Position numbers and translations under genes: made by a program. Below, piece after piece: positions 1 to 11,939 of a stretch of 64,000 nt of DNA. How positions within the stretch are numbered: position 1 is the stretch's first letter; the number at the start of each line of letters is the position of its first letter. The DNA comes from Codonopsis lanceolata (Eukaryota > Streptophyta > Magnoliopsida > Asterales > Campanulaceae): NCBI GenBank assembly GCA_013146195.2, contig CM028377.1, positions 178,786,465 through 178,850,464 on the forward strand, given 5' to 3'. Under the pieces are notes generated by a model. The model was not told the DNA's origin. It ran no database searches and saw nothing but the letters and a program-made list of their open reading frames with translations.

Positions 1-943
1 TTGACTAGTACTCCCAGACTGACTAACTTTCCTCTTCGGGCAATCTTTCTTCAAGTGAGTTCCGTCTCCACAATAGTAACACTTCCCAGTCTTTCCCCAA
101 CACCTATCCTCGGTGTGTCCTGTCCTCTTACAAAAGTTACATGTCAACACGTCACCTCGTCTTATCTGAGTAGAAGTAGTAACACCACTCCGGCCACCCG
201 AATGCACCTTTCCTTGACTAACTGTTTGAGGTGCTGACTGCCTCCTCTTATCCTCAGGGCCCCTATTAGTCTTTGATATTTTCCTTCGAGCGTACTCCTC
301 GATGTCCAGCTCCATCGCATACGCGATCCACGACCCCTTGGTAATCCGTAAGTAGTAACGGAATAAGCGCCTACGATAATTAGATAATAATTTGCTTCAG
401 CCTTTCACAAACCTCTCGGTCTTCTTAGCCTCATCCGGCACCAAGTAACTACAAGAACGAGCCAACTCCATAAACTTTGTTGAATCGAGCCACGGCCATA
501 TCTCCCTGTTCTAACATTAGAATTCCATCTCTCCTCTTTCTCGAGTTACTACCGGACCAAACCGCACCATAAACTCCTTGACAAAGTTTTCCCTGCACTC
601 GAGGCACTCCATGCCGCTCCAATGATCTCGATTTAAGCCACCAATGCTCGGCAGCACCATCCAACCTAAACACCGCTAAGGTAACCTTCTCCTCTGATGT
701 ACAACCCAAAACTGCAAAGATATTCTCCATGCTTTCTAGCCAATGTTTCGCCTCAATAGTATCTGGCTCTCCATCGAAACTTTCCGGTTTAAACTTCAAG
801 AATTTCGCAGGAGGACAGGTAGAGTCGTCTTCCAGTCCAAACATCGCTGAGGAGTCACACGCGATCGCATTCTTTCCCCTCGCCGCCACGAGCCGCATCC
901 GAACCGGTCTACTAGAACTAGCTCCACGCCAAGTTCCCGACAT
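1..943 (-). pseudogene. Chromovirus gag fragment with two zinc knuckles
   Basis: Gag is the capsid/nucleocapsid protein that packages retrotransposon RNA. From 943 leftward the minus strand encodes a capsid segment with the plant Ty3/gypsy blocks FDGEPD, WLESMENIF, LGCTSEEKV and RLDGAAEHWW, followed by RKRRDGILMLEQGDMAVARF. Near 465 the frame breaks: the expected continuation (ELARSC...YLVPDEAKK) lies one base out of phase. Further on, at about 147-60, two CX2CX4HX4C zinc knuckles are readable (CNFCKRTGHTEDRC and CYYCGDGTHLKKDC), both with all ligands. The gene continues beyond position 1. The family is clear; the copy is a pseudogene. Confidence 0.85.
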
Positions 944-1038
944 AATACGCCTACAAAGAACACTCGGCAGTAATAACTCAACAATAAACCCAACCCAAAC
1001 AAGGCCAAGGAACCTATCCCGCGAAAAGCTAACCTATA

Positions 1039-1050
1039 GCTCGATATAAT
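1039..1050 (-). other. Degenerate primer-binding site (initiator tRNA-Met type)
   Basis: On the minus strand, immediately after the LTR end, the bases ATTATATCGAGC resemble the common plant site TGGTATCAGAGC with several changes. Its position one base from the LTR end supports the call; the match is weak. Confidence 0.45.
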
Positions 1051-1051
1051 C

Positions 1052-4000
1052 TGTGATCATGACGACGAACCTGACTCCCCAATGCGGAATCCCAAGGTCG
1101 TGCCGTCAAGACAAGCTAAAAGACGGACAAGCACCCGCTAAGCGTGGTAGTGCGAGTCCAGAGTTGAACTAACAAACACTAAACAGGAATGAGAAGCCAT
1201 AACGGCAAAAGCGAATAACCAAAAACTAAAATCTGCGGAAGCAAATCATAAGTGGGACCGAATCCTACAATTATAAACTAAGGAATACAAGGCTGAGAGA
1301 CGACTATCTCTCGACAAATCTACGACTCGCGTGACGCAACATTGCGCACGGACAACAACCATCGGCAACCTAAGGCCGGCGAAGCATCAAGAACCCAACC
1401 TGATAAACGACAACTCTACGGCTATAACGTGCCGGAGGAATAAATCAACTAAATGAGTAAGAGACAAAATACTAACAACTAAACCAATGTCTCTCGACTA
1501 AGGTCGTCGGAGATGACGATACCAACGATACTAGAACGAGTGAGCTAAAGCATGCTCGGAATAATAAAAGGGAACAACTCATAAGAGATACAACAGCTCG
1601 ACCAAACAAGTCGGCTACCAAAATATACAATAACAAAATACTAACATAATCTACCCAAGTAAAGTCTACATAACTTTACAATCGTGTCTCACAAATACAA
1701 ATAACTTAATATTAATAACCCAAGCTTAAAGCCCGGAAGACCACCTTCTAGGAATCACTATCCGGCCGCTGCACTAACGGGATCACTGCAAAACTAAGGA
1801 AAACAAACACACGAAATGAGTCATAATGACCCAGTAAGTTACTAAATGCAAATGTATGGCATAGCATGTCGTGGCATGGCATAATGCACAATATGTATAA
1901 AATCATGGTATCTTTATAGTCTACCAATAATAAACTTGTATCATGTCATCATGTAACGTAAACTTCATAAACCATATAGCACGTTTTCTTTCATATAAGT
2001 GCTCATAGTAAGCCACATAAGGGATAGAGAAGATACCCAAATAACTCCGTTGTGTTGCTCCTGCAATACACAATGTTACTAGTTCGTGCCGTCGATGTTA
2101 TGTGAATTCATCGACTCATGCCGAGAACCTACTCGAACTCATTAGCAAGCCAATGCGGCACTTAACTGATACGGCAAAGGGGCTACTTCCCCACTGCGGC
2201 CCACAGTGGAGGGGTGTGTGAAGTCCCAGGTGCGGCGATCCATAGCAAGCACGAATCCCATAATTCGTGAAGGCGATGCATCGTCCCACCTTGACTCAAT
2301 AAACAAACCAAATAATGCCAGCTGGACTTAAAGCAATGCACAAGTAGATATTTACTCTCATGCTCAAACAAGAACCAAGATCGATCATAACGGGCATACC
2401 AAATCAAGTAGGACATAAAGCTCTACACACCAATTTCAACCATGCACATATTTGCACATACTTAACAAATTCAACCAACTTATAAGTTTAGTCAAAGAAC
2501 CACATAATGAGGCAATCATAATCCTCAAGTCATCACCAAATCGGAAGTAGCATATAAGCTCAAGAAATCACAATAGGAGGTTTACTATGGCCCTCCAATC
2601 AAAATCAAACCAAAGACTATACTTTAGTCTAAGAGCAATCATAATCAAGACTTAGCATTTTAGCTTCACTTAACGGTTCACTGGACTCAACCATAGTCCC
2701 AACCGTCGTAAATATTCGACTTCCTTAAAACCAACTCACGGGTACCAAACTATGCCGTAATCATATCCTCGCAAGTGCTTTCATGTGCACGCGACCAAAT
2801 TCCCTAAGAGAGAACCCATTCAAATAATCGTTTCTTAAGATAATACGAGATCATAGGTTGATCTCTAATGCTCCGTGCCCTAACGAGCACGCCTAATCAA
2901 ATCCCCAATAAGCTTCTATGTCGTGGGAGTCACAAATGGGACACAACTCGGGATACTCGGGTACTCACGATCAAAACCAACCAAACCCGAACATCGTAGG
3001 ATTTCAACCTGAGGCTCACTAACATCTTATTGAACCTAAAATGACTCCATTGAGTCTTAATATCGCATTTCATTAAATACACATTTCATACAACCCAAAC
3101 TTAGCACATCATTCAAGTTCCTAGAAATTATCCCAAAATTAATCCGGGCTTATTTCCCAAGCCTAAATCCAAGAATTCATCATAGACATAGTCAACGAAA
3201 CCCAAATGACGTAGGACTTCAACCCGAGTTCTTTAACACAATATTGAACTCATTACGACACCGTTGAGTCTAAACACCAAGTTTCATCATTTACACCCTT
3301 CATCAGTCTCAACATTAACCCCACTTCAACTAACAATAATTTCTCCAATAATTCGGGATTGACTCTCAAGCCTAAAATCCAAGAATAATCCCAACATAGA
3401 TCAAAACCCATTTCATAAATCATATAACTTCATTTAAGTAATCATAACCATAGTATATAGAGAGTTCACCCTCCAAAGCCCCAACCATAGGCATACTTTC
3501 ATAATAAACCCAAATAAAATGTAAACATGGTTTCTAGCATGCTCACAACCCTAGAATCGCAAGATGAAGGATAAACATATACATCAACAATCATAGAAGT
3601 CATCTACAAATGCTCCTACCAAGTTCATATTTCCAAAATCCCCAAAATTGGGCAAACATAGCATACAAGTGTTCATTGCCCACAAATAGCATATAAGTTG
3701 TTTTCCTTAGGGCCAATGAACCAAAATCAAAAGGAAGTAACTTACCTAGCTTGAGTGAAAACTCAAGAGAACACAAATCCGATCGGTGAAGTCGTTCTAC
3801 TCGTCGAGGGCTTCAAGAATCCGAAGTTTGAAGGAAATCGGGTGGTTGGATCATCAAGGATCGAAGAGAGAAGAAGCTAGGGCTCAAGAGTCTCCCATGG
3901 AGTCTCTCTCTCTCTAATATGTAAGAATGAGAGGAAGAAATGAAGAGATTTCAGCAATTGGTAAAGGGGTTTGGGTATTTATACCCCCAAATTAAGAAGG

Positions 4001-5010
4001 GCACAATAGACTTTTCCTTGCACAATTAGTAGAGATTAGGACTAATCAATCACTAATCTAACCTTAATTAACTTCCAACTAATGTTAGGACATGTTTAGG
4101 GTTAAGTATGAGAGGTTAGGAAGGGTTTAGAGGGGGTTTAATGAGGGTAGAATAGGTATAATTCGACAAATCACAAAACAGGGCAAAATCCCGTAACAGC
4201 TTTTCTGGAAGTGAGGCGGGCGCCTCACTCCCTTCCATGCGGCCGCCTGGCCTTCTGCACACAAGGTTGCTCTCGGTACTTGAGGCGGGCGCCTCACTCC
4301 ATGCGGGCGGGCGCCTCGGCTCTGAACCTCAAAACTTGGTCTAAACTTGATCTAAATGATCCCAAACTTATGGGCAACCATTCTATGGTCTAACCCAACT
4401 CAAAACAAGTCTAAAACACACCCGAAGAACTCCCGAAACAACTCGGAGCGAAACCGGGAAGGGGTGCAACAACGTGCAACCGGGACGACGAACGAACTCG
4501 AAATCAAACGAGCAATGAAAGGAGACTTTTAAGGCAAGTCTAAGGGCTAATGAAGAAGCTTAAATACTTCTAGGAAGTTGAATAACAACTAGGGGAATAA
4601 GAATCCCAAAGAGAGGCGATTACGCGACTCGATTTCGAACCTAGCGATAGAGACGAACGCTATCTCCAAAACTTCCAAATCATCGATAGACTTAAGGAAC
4701 ACTTCCAACTTGAAGTCTAAGGTATCTAAACATGTTAATAAATCATCTAAAAGAGGTCTAGGACCCAAACCGAGGTCACAGATACAAAACGCAAGCAAAC
4801 CCTAAATCGCGTCGCATTCCGACTATCGTCGAGTCACGACTTGTGACTTTAACAAGTCAACAACTATATGGAGTCTCTTAATGTTGTTTCGGTCTTAATA
4901 TGGTCTCTCATACATATCTAGACCCTCTCGCCAACCAAGCATGCAGTCAACAAAGGAACAAGTGCAAGTATAGCACGCAAACCGAGATAACGAAGGAGCG
5001 GGGCGTCACA
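1052..5010 (-). repeat. 5' LTR of the left-edge chromovirus (about 3.96 kb)
   Basis: On the minus strand the LTR begins TGTGACGCCCCGCTCC at 5010 and ends ATGATCACA at 1052. A block at about 2180-2300 is clearly shared with 34080-34220 and, in the same orientation, with 60890-60990, so all three belong to related LTRs. A CT-rich tract lies near 3900-3915. GC-rich palindromes sit at 4211-4320. No coding capacity is apparent in these 4 kb; the short open frames in it are by-products. Confidence 0.75.
4211..4320. repeat. Repeated GC-rich palindromes inside the chromovirus LTR
   Basis: The 14-bp palindrome GAGGCGGGCGCCTC occurs at 4213-4226 and 4282-4295. A third related copy (GGGCGGGCGCCTCGG) follows at about 4305-4319. 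They stand out from AT-rich surroundings and could form short hairpins. No function is known. Confidence 0.7.
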
Positions 5011-5015
5011 ATCTC

Positions 5016-5698
5016 TAATTAAAAATGCTCAAATATAGTATATCAACAATAAAAATGTCACACATTATCCTCAAAGTTAGGGATAGTATGTCCATCACAA
5101 AAAGAAAATTCGAGCTACACCCTTAATGAATAGGGTATTAGTACTCTAGTAGAAGGGAGCGGTTGTTATTCTTTGCAACATGTGCATTATAACATTCAAT
5201 CTTGTGCGTTCATCTCCTTCATCTCTTATTGCTACCTAGCCATTTGTAGAAACTCACATATCTTAGATTTACTTAAAACCATTATGTTAAAACCAACTAG
5301 CATAAATACTTTTCCAAAATCCTTAAGGATCACATATTGTTGCACGAGTTTGATTCTTGCTAAATCAAACTCCTAAAATCTTGGTTTTTGTTGTACACTA
5401 ATCCGTTAGTGATCACTTTGAATATACACTTAAACAGCTCCTATCTACTTAAGTGTTTAACAATTACATTCATGAGTTCTTTACATATTTGATCTTATAT
5501 AATGTACTTCAATTCATTCCCTATACTTAAGTGATCAAAAGAAAACCAAATCAAACTTTTTTAGTTCGGTAGCTACTACTTCGATTTGAAGACTTCTATT
5601 TTCCTCTGCATCTTTTGAAGATTTTCAAAATAAATCTTAAAGCTTTTAGAAGACTATTCTCCCCATCTAACCTTATTTCGTTGCCAACTTGACTTACA
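5016..5698 (+). repeat. Probable 5' LTR of the copia remnant
   Basis: Sequence between the chromovirus LTR border (5010) and the copia PBS. The LTR should end in CA at 5698 just before the PBS. Its left end is not identified; it may be truncated by the chromovirus insertion. No gene is seen here. Confidence 0.5.
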
Positions 5699-5700
5699 AT

Positions 5701-5712
5701 TGATATCAGAGC
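5701..5712 (+). other. copia primer-binding site (initiator tRNA-Met)
   Basis: TGATATCAGAGC differs by one base from the standard TGGTATCAGAGC and lies 54 bases before the gag start. Confidence 0.75.
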
Positions 5713-5765
5713 TACACTTTTTGAAAAATCTATTTTTCTAAGTCTAACAACTTGAAAGATCGATC

Positions 5766-8350
5766 ATGGCAATCTTAAAAGCTTTACAATCAAAAAATGT
5801 AACTCAAGTACCTATTTTTGATGAAGATCACTTTGATATATGGAAAGAAAGAATTACAAGATATATGAACAATATTGACAAAAGATTGATGGAATGTATT
5901 AAAAATGCCCCCATGCTACCCATGAAAGTAAAAACTAATGCAGGTAAATCTTCTTACTTGAGATGATGATACTATAAATCTACTTGCTCTTGGTGAAGAA
6001 GAATTTGTACTTAAACCTTAGTGCGAATGAATTTGAGGAAGATAAAGTACAAAATGGGTTAGATGCCAAAGCAATACACATTTTTTCAAGTGTTGTTCGG
6101 ATGAGAACTACAAACAAATATATGATTGCAAAAGAGCCAATGATATATGGAAAGCTCTTGTTGAATATGTTGAAGGGGATCAGCATACTAAGGATAACAA
6201 GTTGTATGACTACATACAAGAGTTTGATGCATTCAAGAAAGATCCAAAAGAATCACTCAAGAATACCTATGACAGGTCTCTTGAAGTAAACAATAGATGC
6301 TCCTCTTTTGGTAAAGTCTATAGCATGGAAGATTTAAATATGATATTTCTTAGTAGTTTAGGAAGTTCATGGTATGTCAAGGTAACTACCAGAAAGGAAA
6401 CAAGAGACTTGAACAAAACTCACATACATAGTCTTTTTGCCAATCTCATAATTTATGAGAAGGAAATTGCAAAAACTTAAGAAATTGAGAAAAGTTTTAA
6501 AGGCATCTCTTTACATGCTCAACATGAAAAACCAGAAGCATCCACATCTCAGTTAGACGATGACTTTGATGTGGATGCGTTTGCTGCCTTTGCAAAACAT
6601 TTTAGAAAGTTTAAATATTTCAAAAGAAATTTTCAAAAACCTTCTTTTAGTTTTCATAAATCTTCCTCAAGCTTCCGAAGAGTACTACAAAAGAGCTCCC
6701 AAAAACTTTGACACTATGCATCAAACTGTCCAACTACAAGAAATGAGTACTACAAAAGAGCTCCCAAAAACTTTGATAGACAAAAAGGGTTAGTTGCTGA
6801 ACATAAAAATTTAGCAACTTGAATTGAAACAGATTGAGAATGAATCTGGCGATTTTATGCAAGAAGAAAATTTTGTTTCTTTGTAGAATCAACTATATAT
6901 GATTTAGAAAATGAGCATTCAAATTCATTTAGTGATTCTAATGAGGAGCCTCTATGCTCACCAATTACTAATCATAGACTGCCCAATGTCATCCAACCTG
7001 ACCAGTTTGTGATTAAGAAAATAGGAAATAATTTCTATAAACAAAACATTGGTAGTCAACCTGACATGAAAGTTACAACAAATTCTCCAAGGACTACTGA
7101 AACAGTTAAAGTCAATCTGTCAAAATAGCAGGAGGAGAAGACTTCAAACAAAAAGGTTGATGATCTCATGGATCAAATGCAAAACATGTATTCAAAGTTT
7201 GAAACTAGGCTTGACAATTGTAACCCATTACCTATTAACACACCCAACCTAATCCACTAATTACCCAACCCAGCCCAACCCATTAATATTTTTGGGTTGA
7301 ATTAGGTAACCCATTTCGACCCAATAATATTAATGGGTCGGGTCTGATTAAAGCGGGTTAGACCCGTTACCCATTTCGACCCGTGAGTTTTTATGTCATA
7401 AATTGATGTTTTTTGGGGGAAATTTTTGGGTTGAGGCAGTCGACCCGCTTTAACCCGTTACTCATTTCAACCCGACCCATTAATTTCAACCCGTTTGACA
7501 TTTGGGTTTCTAATGAGTTTTGACCTTTTTTAACCCACACCCAATTACTAGGCCTATTTGAAACTCTCCAAAGAATACACATATATTTGTCTACTCTGAT
7601 GAGAACACTCAGCTACAAAAGATCAATGAGCTACATAAAGTTCAGCAAAATGAATTGTTACATCTTAAAAGCTTAAATGAACAGTATGAAACTCAAGCTA
7701 GAGTCTCAACAGCTCAAATAACTGATCATGTAAACATGAATCAACATCTGACCAATATTGTTGATACTTACTCAAAATCAAAAGATAATGTTGAAACCAT
7801 CATCAGTCAACAGAAAGATCATGAAGATCAACATGGGCTAGGATTTTCAAAAGCTGATGAGTACTGTGAGATCAGACAGTCAAAAAGTGATTCAAATGTT
7901 ATGCTAAAAAAGGATAAACAACAAACTTATGGTAAAGTTAGTTATGTTTATCCTAAGAATCAGCTCAAAAAGTCTCTCAACAAAAATGAGAAGTTGAACA
8001 ATGACAACTCTCACTCTTCTACTCAAACCCCTCAAGATGTATCAACTATTAAAACTGCTGATGCACATCCACCTATTGTCAAACGTCAGTTAGATGGAAT
8101 AAGAGGAAGGATCAGAAAGAAAGAAGTTATTAGGTTCAAGCATATCAATTTTGTTACTGCTAAGACCTTTAAGCAGACTTAAGCTGAACAAGAAAAATCA
8201 CCCATAATGAGTGGCCTATCTGGTTTTCACAAGTTCAAAATTTGTTGTACTCTTGGTCATCAATATCATGAATGCATGTTTAGATTTAATCCTGCTAATA
8301 AAGCCAAAATGCCTAAACTAAGGCAGGTCTGGCTACCTAAGAAAGCTAAC
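5766..8350 (+). pseudogene. copia gag, frameshifted and interrupted by a MITE
   Basis: Gag starts at ATG 5766 with the block IFDEDHFDIWKERITRYM, typical of copia gag N-termini. Frame changes occur near 5965 and 6200. The 6202-6480 segment still shows a capsid-like helix-rich region. A 351-bp MITE interrupts the gene at 7206-7556. Beyond it (7655-8182) lies a Gln/Lys/Ser-rich, probably coiled-coil region. A zinc-knuckle-like stretch (CCTLGHQYHEC) is readable near 8245-8285 and the RQVWLPKK motif near 8325. At least one in-frame stop (8180) separates these parts. Confidence 0.75.
7206..7556. mobile_element. hAT-type non-autonomous MITE
   Basis: A 351-bp insertion is flanked by a perfect 8-bp duplication TTTGAAAC (7198-7205 and 7557-7564). 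The ends TAGGCTTGACAATTG and (reverse complement) TAGGCCTAGTAATTG form imperfect terminal inverted repeats. An 8-bp target duplication and TAGGC-type ends fit hAT elements. The body is rich in GGGTY/RACCC words and has no coding capacity. Confidence 0.85.
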
Positions 8351-8408
8351 CCTCTGGACCCAAATTTATAAAAGGTACCATGTTTTATTCACATTTCAGA
8401 TATGCTTC

Positions 8409-9237
8409 ATGGAAAATGACAAATCAACTGATGTGTGGATAATAGATAGTGGATGCTCCAGACATATGACAGGATCAACTGAATTACTTACTGATGTCCT
8501 ACAAGCTAAAGGACCTGCTGTTATATTTGGAAACAATTCTAAAGGTAAGACCATAGGTTATGGATCCATTGTAAGAGGATCCATAAAAATTGATAATGTA
8601 TCTCTGGTACAAGGTCTAAAACACAACCTACTGAGTATATCACAGTTCTGTGACAAAGTTATGAGCTTTTCCTTCTCGTCCACTCACTGCTTTATTAACA
8701 ACAACATCTTAAATGAAGTTTTATTGACTAGAACTAGAAAAGGAAATATTCTTGCTATTGACTTACTTTTTATTGAATCCAAAACTCATATTTGTCTTGT
8801 AGCAAATAACTGTTCAAAAACTTCATGGATGTGGCATAAAAGACTTTCACACTTAAATTGCAAGTATCTTTCAAAATATTCATAAGGAGTCTTAGTGAAT
8901 GGTCTACCACAAGTAAATTTTCCTACTGATAAGAAATGCAAAGCATATATTTTAGGAAAATTAACAAAAACATCTTTCAAACTCAAACCATGTCTTTCTA
9001 CCAAAAGAATACTTGAAATATTGCATATGGATTTGTTTGTACCAGTGTCTACTTCATGCTTAGATGGAAGCAGGTATACCCTAGTTGTTGTTCATGATTA
9101 TTCAAGGTATACTTGGGTTGAAATGATGTAGTCTAAGGATGAAACTTATGGAATACTCACAGCATTATTCAGAAATCTTCAAACTCAAAAAGAATGTGAT
9201 ATCATGAGTGTGAGATCTGACAATGGCACTGAGATCT
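8409..9237 (+). pseudogene. copia protease, GAG-pre-integrase and integrase N-terminus
   Basis: One frame runs through with two in-frame stops (TAA at 8883, TAG at 9129). The aspartic protease motif WIIDSGCSRHMTG lies at residues 11-23 from 8409. The zinc-binding pre-integrase block includes WHKRLSHLN near 8830. The integrase core shows LHMDLF (first Asp) near 9025, then DYSRYTWVEM, and SDNGTE (second Asp) near 9218. The third acidic residue is missing because the element ends at 9238. Confidence 0.85.
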
Positions 9238-9238
9238 G

Positions 9239-9992
9239 ACAAGATCATTTGTGTATTCTTTCATCCCTTCGATCTGTTCATCTTCAAGGATGAACTAACA
9301 GCTTATATCGAGGAATTGGAGGTAACCTGTATCGAATCTTCTGCTCTATTATATATTTTTATTCAATCAAATCTTGTTGTTCACAGTGTTTATCAATCTC
9401 TTTGCTATTTGGCTTTTTCCTAATGAATAGTATCGCTGTAGGTAAAGAACAAGAGGTGCGGATAACTGTACGACCATATGCATATGTCGTACACTGGCTC
9501 ACCATTGCGATAAATTAAACATATCGATGCACGAGAGTGATAAGTTAGGGTTAGGTTCATATGTTTCTGAGTGACAAATAGAAATTCATATGTTCTTGTT
9601 CTTAAGGGTATAGATTTGGATGAATTATTTAGGATGAAGACTAAATTATAATTTGACGACCTATATCAATCTTTCGTGAACGAACCTAAGATTAATTAAT
9701 TGATACATTAAGCAAAAGAGCATTAGAGTAGATACAAGTGAATCCATATTCCTAGATTCTCCTCCCCCATTAGATCTTCACAAACCGTGTTTGATGCTTT
9801 AACAAACTATTAATTAGTTTACTTGCTTTCTAGTAGAATAAATTAGATAAATTAAACAAGACCCCTGTTAGTTTAATAGCTACCTGCTTACTTGCTCTAG
9901 ATACTTCTTGTCTCTGTGGTTCGACCATTGCTTTCCGTGCACTATACTTGTTATTGATTCATACACTTGCGAGGTAAATAAATAAGACATCA
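9239..9992 (+). repeat. 5' LTR of A1, missing about its first 500 bp
   Basis: This aligns end to end with about 50710-51515 of the solo LTR at 50215-51517 (shared blocks: GAGGTAAC(C/T)TGTATCGAAT, ATATGTCGTACACTGGCTCACC, GCACGAGAGTGATAAGTTAGG). The solo LTR shows about 500 bp more at its 5' end, so A1's LTR start has been deleted. It ends ..ACATCA just before the PBS. Confidence 0.8.
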
Positions 9993-9998
9993 AGTTTT

Positions 9999-10015
9999 TG
10001 GCGCCGTTGCCGGGG
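9999..10015 (+). other. Athila primer-binding site (tRNA-Asp)
   Basis: TGGCGCCGTTGCCGGGG is complementary to the 3' end of plant tRNA-Asp(GTC). Athila elements are known to use this primer. Confidence 0.9.
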
Positions 10016-10138
10016 CCAAGCTAGTTTCTAGCTAGTTTATTGGTAACGTTTAAATTCAGTTTTTATAAAAGAAAATTACAAAAAGATTTTTAATTTATTT
10101 TTAATTTAGTTATTCATTTGTTTTTAGTTTTGCAGTGT

Positions 10139-11190
10139 ATGTACGGTCGTAGATCGTTAAATCCTAAGCTAGAAGATTTAAATCATAATATAAATAATCT
10201 AGGTAGAAATCGGGGAAATCTTGATAATTTTGAAAATCCACCAGTTAATCAAGAACAAGTAGATAGAGAGGATCCTCTGGCTGATCCTCCAATGGCTAAT
10301 CAAAATCCAAAAAATCAGGTTCCTCCAATGAATCAAAGGGAGGAACCAGTTGCTCAAAATATGGAAGTGGTAGTAAATCAAAGAACTATAAATGATTATG
10401 GTCGTCCAATGCTAAATGCAACACCGTCATGTTTAGTATTACCGAACGCAGTAAGGAACTTTGAACTCAAAGGCCATTTTTATAATATGTTGCCTTCATT
10501 TTATTGATTACCTTCTGAAGATCCTGTTGCTTTTGTGAAAGAGTATGGTTATATGACTGATAATTTTTCGTTAGGATGTCTAACAGAAGATCAATTGAAA
10601 ATGTGATATTTTCAATGTGCATTAAAAGATGCAGCGAAATTATGGTTTATGAACTTGGCTCCAATGAGTTTTTATGCATGGTTTCAATTATATGATTTGT
10701 TTATTAGTAAATTTTATCAGCATGCATCTCTATCTGATTATAGAAGACAAAGTATTGCCTTCCAAACTGAACTAGGTGAAACATTCCATGAAATATTGGA
10801 TAGATTTAATAATTTACAAATTATGTGTCCCCATCATAATATTCCCAAAGATATTTTAGTTACTCAATTTTATCACGAGCTTCCTTCTGCTCTTCAAACC
10901 ATGGTTGACAGTGCAGCCGGTGGTTCCGTTAGAGGAATGACACCAACTGAATTAGAAGATTTGTTTGAAATGTTAGGTGTTAATTCTCAACAGAAAAGCA
11001 CTAGAGGTAAAAATAAGGGTCTGTATCAAATTCGCGATAATAATAATGATGCTAAAATGGAACGGATGCACAAGCTCAAATTGAAGCTTTACTATTGAAA
11101 ATTGAAAATAACTCTCAAATCAAAGAAGTGTATGCTATTTGTGGACTAAATAATCATGCTACTTATTTTTGCCCATCTAGTACTTAGTTT
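10139..11190 (+). pseudogene. Athila gag (A1) with premature stops
   Basis: The ATG at 10139 is preferred: it follows a leader and opens the conserved MYGRRS start. The first block runs to a TGA at 10505 and another stop falls near 10603. The 10649-11098 block has the conserved capsid motifs LAPMSFYAW, LFISKFYQHASLSDYRRQ, CPHHNIPKD and SAAGGSVRGMTPTELEDLF. A zinc knuckle follows near 11130-11175, but its first Cys codon has become Tyr (YAICGLNNHATYFC), so it could not bind zinc normally. A K/E-rich linker occupies 11383-11900 with further frame breaks. Confidence 0.85.
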
Positions 11191-11939
11191 CCTCAACAGG
11201 TTAATGTTATGAACTCATATCCTCCAAGACAAAGGAATGATCCTTATTCCAACACATTGAAGAAATCATCCCAATTTTGCTTGGGGAGGAAATAAGTCAT
11301 TGCGACCTCAACAAGGACAACTTCAAATTGAAGAAGCGAAAGTGGATGCAGATCAATACCGTGAATTTAAAGAGTCACAAGGTTGACAACCGAGTTGGCT
11401 CAAATGAGAGGTAGAGAAGAAGGGAAGTTCCCTAGTCAAAATGAGCAAGCAAAATCAATCACTACTCTGCGTAGTGGAAAAGCCATTGGTGAAGAGGTAA
11501 GTGATCCTACTCCTTCTGATATTCCTGATAATGTAAGTAATTCTGGTGAAGAAATTCAAGAAAAAAAATTAGAAAAAAAAATTCTAGAAAGATAAAGAAA
11601 AAGAGGCAGAACCTCTTGAGGAACCATATGTTACACCTCCACCATATGTTCCACCAATTCCATTTCCTGGTAGATTGATGAAAAAGAAAAAAGACAAAAA
11701 ATTTACGAAAATTTATAATATGTTGTCTAAAGTAAATATTAATCTTACTTTAGTCAACGTTATTAAAAATATTCCATCATATGCCAAGTTTTTCAAAGAT
11801 CTCCACTCTAAGAAACACAAATTTGGAAAGAATGAAAATATAATTGTTTCTGAAAACGTAAGTGCAGTGTTACAACCTAAACTCCCCCTAAATTAAAAGA
11901 TCCAGGTAGTTTCAATATCCAAGTTTTTTGGGTAATTTA

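Larger units (their letters stand above)
1..5010 (-). mobile_element. Ty3/gypsy chromovirus (Tekay/Del-like), 5' LTR plus gag, runs off the left edge
   Basis: Read on the minus strand, the sequence gives an LTR from 5010 to 1052, a degenerate initiator-tRNA-Met-type primer site, and gag from 943 leftward. The protease, polymerase and second LTR lie outside the window. The assignment rests on gag type, the very long LTR with TGTGA...TCACA ends, and LTR segments shared with the pieces at 32.1-35.1 kb and 60.2-63 kb. Gag is frameshifted, so this copy is dead. Tekay/Del is an inference because RT and integrase are not visible. Confidence 0.8.
5016..9238 (+). mobile_element. Ty1/copia element remnant (SIRE/Maximus-like), truncated in integrase
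   Basis: The order is LTR end, PBS at 5701, gag, protease, GAG-pre-integrase and the start of integrase, which is the copia order. A long gag with a heptad-rich, Gln-rich stretch and the protease-proximal KxRQVWLPKK motif point to the SIRE/Maximus group by family knowledge. The element stops abruptly at 9238, after the second catalytic Asp of integrase. RT, RNase H and the 3' LTR are absent. Several stops and frameshifts show it is old. Confidence 0.8.

Noticed and set aside
9999..10015. Match to a tRNA-Asp gene
   Set aside because: Only the 3' 17 bases are present, as a complement directly after an LTR; this is a primer-binding site, not a tRNA gene.
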